Assembly: GCA_009731375.1 (NCBI GenBank) | Contig: BJOX01000072.1 | Coordinates: 1,027,209 to 1,069,673, forward strand | DNA: 42,465 nt | Direction of reading: 5' to 3' | From: Paulinella micropora | Lineage: Eukaryota > Cercozoa > Imbricatea > Euglyphida | Shown: piece by piece, positions 32,611 through 41,937 of the stretch | Layout: each line of letters begins with the position of its first letter | How positions within the stretch are numbered: position 1 is the first letter of the stretch | Program-made: the position numbers and the translations under genes | Notes under the pieces: model-generated | What the model saw: only the letters and a program-made list of their open reading frames with translations | Told to the model about the DNA's origin: nothing | The model's database searches: none

Positions 32611-32760
32611 CGGCCACCTCAAATTTGGCAAAAAAATAACGTATCTTACGGTGAAATACGAGGGAAGAATTCCGGCCACCCAAAGTTTTGTGCAAAAACA
32701 ACGTATTCTGCGGTGAAAAATCACTGGCCGAAATATTTCCAGGCCAAAATTTTGCACTTG
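32611..32760. repeat. 62-bp tandem repeat (about 2.3 copies)
   Basis: CGGCCACC...GTGCAAAA-ACGTAT..GGTGAAA repeats at 32611 and 32673, and a partial third copy starts AGGCCAAAATTTTGCAC near 32740. It is diverged, so it is not a recent microsatellite. No ORF of note. Confidence 0.6.
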
Positions 32761-32847
32761 TCCTTCCCATATGTATATATATATGTATACATATAGGAGT
32801 TTCTGCAACCTTCTGCAGCTGAGGTGGCAGCATTCAAAGCGATGGTG

Positions 32848-32909
32848 CATACATACATACCTAAATACATATATACATACATGAATACGTACGTGCATAC
32901 ATACGTACA

Positions 32910-32941
<32 letters not shown>

Positions 32942-33021
32942 GGTGGACGGTATGGCATAAGAGGGCTAAGACCATGGACCACTTCTACTACTTCTACTAC
33001 TACTACTACTACTACTACTAT

Positions 33022-33060
<39 letters not shown>

Positions 33061-33147
33061 CACTACTAGTACTACTACTACCACTACTACTACTACTACT
33101 ACTACTGCTACTGCTGCTGCTGCTACTACTACTACTACTACTGCGTG

Positions 33148-33220
<73 letters not shown>

Positions 33221-33262
33221 GCTACTGCTGCTGCTGCTACTACTACTACTACTACTGCGTGC
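32848..33262. repeat. (ATAC)n followed by (CTA)n/(CTG)n array
   Basis: ATAC units at 32848-32940, then CTA from 32985. A 42-base block with CTGCTGCTG and a GCGTGC end occurs twice (33107-33148 and 33221-33262), showing segmental duplication within the array at 114-bp offset. Confidence 0.93.
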
Positions 33263-34788
33263 GCTGCATTTCCGTATCTCAAATATTGATTGAGAAAGAT
33301 GAGGTCAAGGTTTGAATGTTTTGCCACTTGAATGTCCACAGTAATACCACCATTGTGAGTGTCACAACCGTGACACTAGGGCCAAGGAACAGTCATCAGT
33401 CACTTTATTACCCATATTAAGCTTATTAATAGTACAAAGAATGTTCATAAAACTATATCATGATGTAGGTAGGTAGGTAGGTGGGTAGGTAGGTAGATAG
33501 GTAGGTAGGTAGGTAGGTAGGTTTAAGCTTGGCCATTTCAGCGGCCAACTCCCTGATACATAGATGGATAGATTGATAGGTAGATAGGTAGGCATTTACC
33601 GGTACTACCATTATATTGCAAATAGAGATTCAATTCTCCTAATAAGGTTAACTCAAATACTGACGAGCATTTTTATCAGTGCGAAGTCTTAGTACCGGTA
33701 CACTGTAACAGTAATTGAACCATATAATACGGGGACTACCACTATTACCGGTAGTTAATATACTACAAGGCTGTCAATCATCTGACCAAAATCGATCCGG
33801 GGGGGCCGGGAATCGGTGAGTCGGATAGAAGGCCCGGGCCACGGTATAATATCATACCGTCTAATCCCATTCAAGTTTCCGAGGCAAGTCATGTTTCCAG
33901 GGAACTTTGAAAACCGTTGCTTCGGAGGCCGGGAGCCTCCGTCTGAGGAATATTCCTTTTGGTTTGAGATTCGTAGCCTAGCCGTGACTTCCCGAAAACT
34001 CCAGCGCCGGGCTAGCTAAAGTTGAAAACTTGAAACTGCTTTTCAACTTTTGAAGATGATGAGCCAAGTTATTAGTTGAAATCAAACTCAGATTCAAACT
34101 TGAGAGTCAAGAGGTTGATTTTTTTCATTACTGAGTTAGTCAACAGTAGTCACATGACCAACTAACTTTGAAGCCCGGGCCGGTCGGACACAGTGACTCG
34201 GTGACATGAATGATTGGAAGATGATAGGTTTACTTGAACCGTAGTGAGACTCAGTTCAACTAGTCGGTGGCAGTACAGTGCGATACTTGGTAGCGTCATA
34301 GTGAGTCACAGTGTAATTGGTGGTCGGAGTATCACTGGCCGCACCCTGCCCCACACCTGAGTTATTGATTGAATATTCAGGGGCCGGGCGACCGTGACTC
34401 AGCGGCAAGCTCATGATGTAGAATCACTGAGACTAAAGTAGCGACGGGCCGGACAGAAAGCACTGCCAAAACTTGAGGATTGTTGGCGGGCCGGTGACAG
34501 TAGATAGACAAAACAGACAGATAGGATCCTGGGCCTCGGAAACAGACAGACAGACACTGCTGCTGCCGAATTTTTTTTCTGCATCGGTAATAGTACGGTA
34601 ACAGTAACGGACGTGACGGCCGCCCGGGTGACCTCAAGTCGCAGAACTCGCTCCAAGTGGCGCGGCTGGTGAGCTCAGTATTTTATAAAAATGCTTGCAT
34701 GAGTACTGTTTTTCACTGTTTCGAATCGTCTCTGCCAGCGGCGCAGCGATTAGTTTTATTTAATAACTAAATGCTTACTCAAAAAACG
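33263..34788. other. Unannotated 1.5 kb with a (GTAG)n tract
   Basis: A (GTAG)n tract lies at 33464-33524. The rest is complex sequence with repeated short motifs such as GGGCCGG and CAAGTT, which resemble motifs in and around the outer LTR, but no alignable LTR copy was found. ORFs are all under 90 codons and unconvincing. Confidence 0.45.
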
Positions 34789-34829
34789 TGAAAGATCAAA
34801 GGACCGATCGTTCGACCCTCGCTCCCTTT
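34789..34829. repeat. 41-bp motif, inverse copy of 3733-3773
   Basis: TGAAAGATCAAAGGACCGAT and following bases match the complement of 3733-3773 exactly. The flanks differ after about 15-20 more bases. Confidence 0.85.
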
Positions 34830-34936
34830 AGTATTGGTAATCAGACTGATTCACTTTGCATAAGTCAGGTGACGTAGTATGATTTTTCAGAACACCAATC
34901 TGATTTTTGGACGTATTATTCCTGAACGTAAGTGGA

Positions 34937-34969
34937 AAAAAACAAACAAACAAACAAACAAACAAAACA

Positions 34970-35005
<36 letters not shown>
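34937..35005. repeat. (AAAC)n/(AAC)n microsatellite
   Basis: AAAC units grade into AAC. A minus-strand poly-Val ORF here is an artefact. Confidence 0.93.
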
Positions 35006-35235
35006 CTCGAGTCAAATTTGAATCATTTTGCCAGTTGAAGGCCTGAGCAATAATATGATGTGCGAGGATGGTTTGTTTTCCTGTCAATTTCTGACGCTTT
35101 CCTGCTCCAAAGGAGCCAGACGGAAAATCAGCTGCTCCATTTTTCTTGCCGCTTGGAAGTTGTTTTCCTTTTCCTTTTCTTTCTTTTCTCTTTTTTGCTT
35201 TATTCTGCCTTTCTTTTCTTCTTTAGAGGAGCAGG

Positions 35236-35507
35236 AGGAGATGGAGGAGATGGAAGAAGAAGAAGAAGAAGAAGAAGAAGAAGAAGAAGAAGAAGAAGAA
35301 GAAGAAGAAGAAGAAGAAGAAGAAGATGAAGATGAAGATGAAGATGAAGATGAAGATGAAGATGAAGATGAAGATGAAGATGATGATGATGATGATGACG
35401 AAGAAGAAGATGAAGAAGATGATGATGATGATGAAGAAGAAGAAGAAGAAGCAGCAGAGGAGGAGGAGGAGGAGGAGGAAGAAGAAGAAGAAAAAGAAGA
35501 AGAAGAA

Positions 35508-35569
<62 letters not shown>

Positions 35570-35583
35570 AGAAGAAGAAGAAG

Positions 35584-35615
<32 letters not shown>

Positions 35616-35690
35616 GAAGAAGAAGAAGAAGAAGAAGAAGAGGAAAAGGAGGAAAAGGAGGAGGGAGAAGAAGAGAGAAGAGACAGAGTT
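35236..35690. repeat. (GAA)n/(GAT)n/(GAG)n triplet array
   Basis: About 450 bases of nearly pure GAN triplets: Glu/Asp on the plus strand, Ser on the minus strand. It is homopurine on one strand over long stretches and so able in principle to form triplex DNA. On the minus strand it is in frame with the LRR terminal exon (35700-35989), so it could encode a poly-Ser tail if that gene is expressed. Confidence 0.95.
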
Positions 35691-35699
35691 GCGAATTCC

Positions 35700-35989
35700 T
35701 CTGCAATTTCAACTGACCAGTCAGACCCACTGTAGTAAGCTATGCAAGTGCATATCTCGTGAGGAAGATATTGCTGCAAGGCGTCATAGATTATTGGCTT
35801 GATACTTCGAGCATGCTCGTGCAGCCTTTCCCATTCATTATTTCTGCGCAGTAACTGACTGATCGCTTGTTTCACTGCAAGGGATATTGTGCCATCGTAG
35901 AGACTCAGGATGCCATCGCAGATCAGTCTGTCATCGTAGACACCCAGACTGCCATCGATAAGACTCATGCTAGTCAACGTGTTAGTGAC
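35700..35989 (-). CDS. LRR module 0 and C-terminal exon of a minus-strand LRR gene
   Basis: An acceptor-like GTGTGCAG precedes GTCACTAACACGTTGAC (35989 downward), encoding VTNTLTSMSL, the start of a ribonuclease-inhibitor-type LRR, as in modules 2 and 4. The frame continues with a second LRR-like stretch (LAVKQAISQLLRRN) and a unique C-terminal segment (about 55 residues), then runs into the Ser-coding triplet array without a stop. It ends only near 35084. This looks like the last exon of an LRR protein whose earlier repeats would be modules 2 and 4. The true stop is uncertain because the triplet tract may have expanded within the exon. LRR proteins of this type are usually intracellular binding scaffolds, but the partner cannot be inferred. 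Confidence 0.55.
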
Positions 35990-36071
35990 CTGCACACGTG
36001 AAACACACATGCGATGCTATGCAAGGTGGCCCCCGGTATCACTTTTAAAGCAAATTTTTATGGATGTCGAG

Positions 36072-36152
36072 GCGAATGCAACTCTGCCGGAGCTTGGATT
36101 GAGTGGAGATAACGTGGTTTCAGATGGAAAACATGCAGCGGATATTTTGAAG
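36072..36152 (+). pseudogene. LRR module 1 (plus strand), 81 nt
   Basis: Preceded by CGAG (AG acceptor) and followed by GTATCT (donor-like). It encodes ANATLPELGL...VVSDGKHAADILK, 27 residues matching the N-x-TL-x-x-L-x-L...G...A..IL pattern of RI-type LRRs. It lies head to head with module 0 and tail to tail with module 2. Two consensus positions (first N of the 'NNIG' block and GA before the helix) are altered, so it is probably a decayed exon. Confidence 0.6.
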
Positions 36153-36156
36153 GTAT

Positions 36157-36240
36157 CTGCAAAGCTGATTCTATGAATTTTGTTCTATCATCTCCAAAGT
36201 GGCAGTATGAACGATCGATCTTGATCAGAGTCTTGTTTAC
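36157..36240 (-). CDS. LRR module 2 (minus strand), 84 nt exon
   Basis: Reads VNKTLIKIDR...FGDDRTKFIESALQ on the minus strand, exactly 28 codons. It is preceded by TTGTGCAG (acceptor) and followed by ATACCT (donor G changed to A). Only four bases (GTAT) separate its 3' end from the 3' end of module 1. It is the same length and frame phase as module 4. Confidence 0.6.
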
Positions 36241-36314
36241 CTGCACAATCCAATCAAAACGCGTACCATGCTACCGCGCCGGGGTAGCAGAATATTATCC
36301 TGAACATCGGTTAG

Positions 36315-36394
36315 GCGAACACCAGCTTAACTTCTCTTGTGTTGGAAACAACATCGGACCAGAACGAGCCAAGCACATCGCAAAAGCACTACAG
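36315..36394 (+). pseudogene. LRR module 3 (plus strand), 80 nt
   Basis: Begins GCGAACACC after TTAG and ends CAG followed by donor-like GTACCT. The second half reads CVGNNIGPERAKHIAKALQ, a near-consensus LRR. The first half fits only in a different frame, so a 4-base deletion or equivalent has broken it. Confidence 0.6.
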
Positions 36395-36398
36395 GTAC

Positions 36399-36482
36399 CT
36401 TAAGAGCTTCTCCCATTGCATGTGCACCGTCATCACCAATACTATTGTCTCGTAGATCCAGCTTGCTGAGGGTTTGGTTTAC
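36399..36482 (-). CDS. LRR module 4 (minus strand), 84 nt exon
   Basis: The best-preserved repeat: VNQTLSKLDLRDNSIGDDGA and HAMGEALK in 28 codons, a textbook RI-type LRR. The acceptor TTTTCATAG precedes it and the donor GTACCT follows it. Its tail meets module 3's tail across GTAC, forming an AGGTACCT palindrome that supplies a donor site to both strands. Confidence 0.7.
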
Positions 36483-36529
36483 CTATGAAAACCAATACAT
36501 TCATACAGATGTTGCTACCCGCGCCGCTA

Positions 36530-36590
36530 GAAAATATATACACCCTTGTCAAGCTCGATTTGCAGAACAAATGGGTGTTAGCTGCTTCCA
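36530..36590 (+). pseudogene. LRR module 5 (plus strand), truncated
   Basis: Preceded by CCGCTAG. It reads ENIYTLVKLDLQN, the first half of an LRR, then loses similarity and runs into a (GA)n/(GAAA)n microsatellite at 36590-36700 that appears to have destroyed its tail and any partner module. Confidence 0.5.
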
Positions 36591-36618
36591 AGAAAGAGAG
36601 ACAGGAGAGAGAGAAGAT

Positions 36619-36649
<31 letters not shown>

Positions 36650-36664
36650 AAGAAAGAAAGAAAA

Positions 36665-36696
<32 letters not shown>

Positions 36697-36700
36697 ATTC
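36590..36700. repeat. (GA)n/(GAAA)n microsatellite
   Basis: A purine-only tract between LRR module 5 and the upstream minus-strand exons. Confidence 0.95.
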
Positions 36701-36721
36701 GAAATACAATACACAGGTACA

Positions 36722-37337
36722 TCACTTGAATGCTGGTTGCATTAAAGTGGTGCATATGTATATGTTGGCTTCGGCCTTCACCACTTTTCTTTTTTTGGGC
36801 TCATTACACTCAGTCTTCCTCTCTTCTTGTTGTAACTGACCAGGAGGATTTCTAGCCCTTTTCCTCACTTCGCCTATGCCTGGGGCTTCAATTTCTATAT
36901 TTTTAAGCTCCCAAACCTCCTGCAACAATTGCTCCTTCCATGTTGTTACGAATTTGCCCTACATGCAAAAAGATATGAGCAAGAGGAAGACAGAACACAC
37001 TTTTGTTCCTCACCGTTGCGGGGTCTTTTTGACGGTTCTGTTTGGGCAGCTTGTGATCAGGCCGATTCACAGAGACCCAGCATTCCAGCTGTGGGACGGA
37101 CCAACTGCGCCAATCCTTAGCTGTGGTTGCTTTTGGGCTGGGGATGTCACTTCCCTCCACCACAGGAGGCGACTCCGCATCCCCAACCCCCTCAACCTCC
37201 TTTTTGCTCATGTCGTTTGGCAAGCGGATCGACACTGTTTCCAACAAAAAGAGGGGTGGGCCGAGTGTTTCTGTGCCACCGTTCACCAAATCTTTCAGGA
37301 CTTTTTTACAACTTGTTTGCTGCAACTTTGAAGTCAC
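36722..37337 (-). CDS. Two-exon minus-strand gene segment, unrecognised
   Basis: Exon a (about 37337-37014) ends ...GCAACG before donor GTGAGG. A 55-base intron (36959-37013) ends TTTTTGCATGTAG. Exon b starts GGCAAATTCGTAACAACATG (36958 downward). The two join in frame at phase 0. Exon b reads TTWKEQLLQEVWELKNIEIE, then a basic stretch containing PKKRKV (nuclear-localisation-like). A second donor, GTCAGT, inside exon b could remove that stretch. The exon a start is unclear: no ATG, with a stop just upstream of the open frame. No domain is recognised. It lies on the same strand as and upstream of LRR modules 4, 2 and 0, so it may be the N-terminal part of that gene. Confidence 0.5.
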
Positions 37338-37465
37338 CGTTTGTAGTCAAATCTATATATTTTTTAATTATTCCTTCACGAAACATTAGTAAGGATATTC
37401 ATACTACAACTTAGTATCGTTTTTATTTCTTAAATCTTAATGTAGCGTTCTGAATATTTTTTTGT

Positions 37466-37533
37466 ATTCTACCGACCACTTTTACTAGGGAGAACCTACA
37501 TATGCATATGTAGGTTCTAGTGGTCGGTAGAAT
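37466..37533. repeat. Near-perfect palindrome (cruciform-capable)
   Basis: Inner 28-base perfect palindrome at 37491-37518 (centre TGCA). Outer 15-base arms ATTCTACCGACCACT (37466-37480) and AGTGGTCGGTAGAAT (37519-37533) are perfectly complementary. The only asymmetry is TTTACTAGGG (37481-37490) on the left. It resembles a foldback element or the joined ends of a transposon. Confidence 0.85.
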
Positions 37534-38130
37534 CATTAAATATTTCGCAGCGAGTAATCTCGTTCAATATTCAAGATTTTGAGATGCTGTCTGCGCAGAA
37601 TTCAATGTTTTTAGTGGGAATGGTCTGCGGCATGTTTAGTTTTTCAGTTCATATAAGCTATTGCTGTGATCTGGGGGTATGTTCTGAATCTCGACAAACT
37701 AGTTTTCGACCAATGTTTTCCTGGTTTTTGTTTTATACCGTACATCTCTGCAAAAACCCTCTGGCAGGATTGCTCAACATAACATTTGAATTTATTTGTG
37801 CACTTGTGCGTAAAAATGAGTGCAGAGTGCATCATGCAAAGAGCATTTTTCAGTTAAAAACACCATATTTGCTATGTCGTGAAATGTGAAAATTGAAGTA
37901 GATAATAAGGATTTCAAGAAAGCCGCAGACCAAGTTTTCTGATGAAAACACTTGTGTCATGCTTGCTTTTGCTTGAAACAACGTGGTTTGAACACACACT
38001 CGCTGTGAACAGATGGACCTCCGACATGAAACTGGTGCCGCGGGCCCGTTAGCATATGCGGCATTTCATAACATAAAAATGCCATCAGTAGCGGAAAAAG
38101 CGGCAATAAATTTCGACTTGGCGAAAATCG
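37534..38130. other. Spacer upstream of the transposase-like gene
   Basis: No conserved ORF. A 61-codon frame at 38013-38198 overlaps the chosen start in another frame and has no splice continuity, so it is not annotated. Promoter elements cannot be recognised. Confidence 0.4.
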
Positions 38131-41100
38131 ATGGTGAAAAAAAAGACAAGATTGAACCAAAAGGCTCCTATCAAGCGATCCTACCTACGAAAAAATGAAA
38201 AAAAGACAGCAGCGGGTATAGCACTGCTTGCCCAGCAAAAATCTCTATCCGCTGTAAAAGCAGCACACCTACAACAGAAGTAAGCCCCTTTTTCTTAACA
38301 CCAATTTCTTTGAATTTTAGTGCTTGTTTTCGTTTGTTTAGTATACATACATCATATTTTCTGTGCCTGTTATGTAGCAGAATGATTCAGACTGCCTCCA
38401 GAAATGTTCAGAGACAATTAGGTGAGTGCCTGCATGCTGTTTCCATCTGTTTTGTGTGTGTTTCTGTTTCTGTTTGTATGTTGGAACTGTGTGGGAGTAG
38501 AGTGTGTGTGTGTTGTGTGTGATCTATTTTTCTTGCATGTAACAGCTGTAATGTATTGCTTATGTGTCTTCTCTTGTTTCCCCTCTATAGTTGCTGAGCT
38601 GGAGGCCAAAGGTATAGCAGTCGAGTTGCAACAACGGGGCCCTTCTGTCATCATCGCTGGTGCTCGGAACGATGACAAGCTGGAGGCCACTGTCATGGTC
38701 AGTTTTCATTTCATTTCATGGAAACATGTTTATGTATGTCTTCTGTGCATTATGTTTGCATTTATGCATTGCTTTCTGCAGGTACGGCTTGTTTTCCTGC
38801 CTTTGTCTGCTGGTAAGGTGTAAGCTTATGTGGGTGTTTGTACATATTTTTGCTTGCTTGTGGCAGGAACCATTCACGCCTGTGAGGGGGAGACCAGCCA
38901 GAAGTGTAGACGACTCCTCCCGCACACTAGCCAGAAGATTTAATGTAGATGACTCCTCACCCTTTGACCCTGCTGACATACGCACACACCTTTCAATTCT
39001 CTCACCTCAACCTTCACACATACACACCAAACCGTCATTACAAGTCACACGTCATATCACTTCTCCACTTGCTGGTAGTAATTTTGTTCAGTTTGAAACT
39101 AACAAACATGTGGGGGTGTTGTCATACGCCCCCAAGATGAAGAAAGCATACAGTGAGTTGAACGAGAGAGGAAAGAGAAATATAAGAGCAGACGTGAGAG
39201 TCATGCAGGATGCTTTTGCACAACACCTTGCGGATAGGGCAGGGGTAGAGGTAGACTTTGTGTGCAAGGAGTGGTGGAGATGGGCGGAGAAGAACTATGA
39301 CTTGTCACATACAATAGGAGGTAAAAATAGTGAGCCGCAAAAACAACTTCTCTCTCTTCTTCTCTTTGCGGACAACGATAGCATTAGTCAAACAGTGTTG
39401 CAAAAGCTTAAGTCCAAAGGTTTGCTAAGTGGCAACATACTTTTGACAAGTTTTCTGAGGTCAGGAAGGAGCTAGGCACCGCGGTTGAGGCCACCTTTGA
39501 CATGAAGCCGACCTTCGACGAATGTCAGGCTTCAAAACAGGTGCCTCGAGAGGTGAAGCTATGCCCGCGAAAGGTCTTGCGTTGGGTATGCAAAACCTAT
39601 CAGATTTCAGAGTCCACTGTAAATGTTCTCGTTCAGGCTATGGCAGATCCATCAGCAAGAATAAAACAAGTACGTTGTGGGTTATGAGAATCATACCGCA
39701 GGATAAAGACCTAAGAAGGAAATTCAAAGCTACAGATTTTGTTTTCCCTTTTGCTCTGACCCCTGAAGGTGACAGCTATCAAGCGTTAGCAAGTTGCACA
39801 TTCAGGCATGACCTTCAACTGCTCCAGGAGCAAGGGGATCTGTATAACGCCGACGGCAGGCCTTTGGCTCACCATGGCTATGCAGATCCTCATGTCCTAC
39901 ATCGGTCTTATATTTTTTGGTTAGGTGGCGATTTGAAGTTCTTGGCCACAGTCGCCGGGCACGGGACAGGTAGTTTTAGAGGAAAGCACCCATGCATCTA
40001 TTGCCTGGTGACCAAAGGCCCGGAACTTCAAGACACACTCACATCCTACCCCATCATGACCGATGCTGACAAGTGTCAGCACCCGGCCATGGATGACAGA
40101 GTAGATTTATTTCCATTCATACCTTTGCGCCGACGCCTTCCTGACTCGCTGCATTTCTTCATCCGCGTACAGAATAGGTTTCTAAACCATCTCATCAACG
40201 AGGCCTTACACGGTGAGTTGTGGGGCCGCGCCCGCGACGACCCCGTATTGGCTGAGAAGATAGAGTGGGGTAAAGATAAGCATCAGGAAGTTTTAATGAG
40301 AATCAAAAGCGAACTCAAGAAAGGTGGACTGTATTGGTGGTTCGGGCCTAAGGGCCAAGGAGAGACTCAGGGAACATGTAACTTTAAGTGGAAAGAGCTA
40401 AGTGGTGACATGGCGAGGAAGCTAGCAAGGAAGGTTAAAGAGGGAGTGATAGACTTAGGTGAGATACTGAAGAATCCCGAAAGAGGAGAGGAGTTGAAAA
40501 AGGTATGGGTGGAGTGGTACGGGTTGTGGTTAGTCTTTCATAAAGGAGAGGGGCTGCCGGTAGAGGAATTAGCATCTCATCAGGCCGCCATGCGCCGCTT
40601 CTTTCATACCCTTACTTTTCCCAGAGGGCGGGCGCCGAATGATGTAGATGAAGAGGATCCGAAAGATAGGAGGGCTAGGTTACCTATTCTATCACCTGCA
40701 TTCATCACCGTCTACATCCACATTTTCATCAATCATGCCTATGCGCTACTGCCACTCACCCCTCATATCTCCTTCATAGACTACAACACTCAGGCCATCG
40801 AACACTACAACGGCAAGCATAAGCGCGCTCATTTCTCGTGCTCGAGCAGACGCTGGACAGATGATGTCGAGTGTCTGCTCCAGCACTGGAGAGCTCGCTT
40901 AAACCCGCTGTGTGATGTGTGGGCGGAGAGTGAGAAGTATGTGAAGTGTAGTATAGGGTGCGGTAGCTCGTATGCTGCTTCTCGGCCTTCTTGGATAAGA
41001 AAGCATGAGGAGATATGTGTTGGTGTAGATGGGCTGGAGTATGGCAGGTTTGATGAGATATGTCCTGGTGATGTGGACGCTTGGCTCCATGAATTGAGCC

Positions 41101-41343
41101 AACCGGAGCCATCCATTTTCACCGGACACGTGCAAACTGCCTTCGCTCCTTCTCCTCCTCTTCCTCTTTCTTCTTCTGCTGCTTCTTCTTCTTCTTCTTC
41201 TCAGCCTTCTTTTTCTTCTTCTTCTTTGAAGAGGAAGAAGAAAGGAGGAAGGGGGTTACAAGCAGAAGAAGAAAAAGAAGCGTGTAGATGATGATGACGA
41301 GTGGATTCCTCGTACCGCTCCTCGTCTGGGCGGTGGATCGTAA
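38131..41343 (+). pseudogene. Intron-containing transposase-like gene, lightly damaged
   Basis: Exons 38131-38279, 38378-38421, 38591-38697 and from 38867 join in frame through GT-AG introns of 98, 169 and 169 bases. ATG 38131 opens a basic N-terminus (MVKKKTRLNQK). Two frame changes follow: near 39420, and near 39670 (either a 1-base indel or a 32-base intron GTACGT...CCGCAG). The main block (39700-41290) has GGDLKFL, a Cys-x2-Cys (CIYC) then Cys-x-His, DSLHFFIRVQNR, IEHYNGKHKR, and a Cys-x3-Cys-x14-His-x3-Cys finger (about 40950-41016). Spaced Asp/Asp/Glu residues with zinc-binding insertions suggest a DDE-type transposase or relative, but I cannot name the family. The C-terminus is Ser-rich, then Lys-rich; a shift in the GGGGG run near 41254 would give the ending DDDDEWIPRTAPRLGGGS at TAA 41343. 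Confidence 0.6.
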
Positions 41344-41399
41344 GTAAATATTAATAATAAATATTAAAACTAATAATAATAATAAAAAAATAAAAAAAA

Positions 41400-41880
41400 A
41401 CAGGTTTTATGTTTCAAAAACTTGAAGCACATGCTGAATAAGCTGCCGGTAATATCATTTTATTAATACAGCAAGGGGTGTGTTAGTATGTATAACAACT
41501 ACGTGCATTATTTCTAATCATGTGTGGGATTTTTTCTAAACTAGTCAAGTTCAGTGCACTATGAAAATAATGTTTCAAAACCGGTTTTATGCTTCAAAAG
41601 CTTGAAGCACATGCTGAATGAGCTGCAGGTAATATTATTTTATTAATATAGCAACTGGTGTGTTACTATGTATAACAACTACATGCATTATTTCTAATCA
41701 TGTGTGGGATTTTTTTTTAAACTAGTCAAGTTCAGTGCACTATGAAAATAATGTTTCAAGACAGGTTTTCTGCTTGATCAAGTTAGTAGACATGCTGAAT
41801 AAGCTGCTGGTAATATTATTTTATTAATATACCAAGTGGTTTGTAAGGGACTGTATCTACACCAGTCAAGTTCACTACTA
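41400..41880 (+). repeat. 180-bp tandem repeat (about 2.6 copies)
   Basis: Units start AC(A/C)GGTTTTATG at 41400, 41580 and 41761. Copies 1 and 2 are about 93 percent alike by eye; copy 3 diverges and loses its middle. The period matches nucleosomal satellite lengths. It lies 60 bases after the transposase-like gene. Confidence 0.9.
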
Positions 41881-41937
41881 ACGCCCACCCAGACGTAATT
41901 ATGAATTATGTCATTTCCACAGTAAGAAAATGCTGAA

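Noticed and set aside
33780-34700. A third LTR, suggested by GGCCGG and CAAGTT motifs
   Set aside because: No end-to-end alignment with either LTR, no TG/CA boundaries with flanking duplication, and no duplicate within the window.
35028-35735. Plus-strand Glu/Asp-rich 235-codon ORF
   Set aside because: The acidic tract is the triplet array. The short unique ends show no domain, and the minus strand has the better gene evidence.
38013-38198. 61-codon ORF as the start of the transposase-like gene
   Set aside because: It ends in a stop before the first donor. The overlapping frame from ATG 38131 reaches the donor and joins the next three exons in frame.
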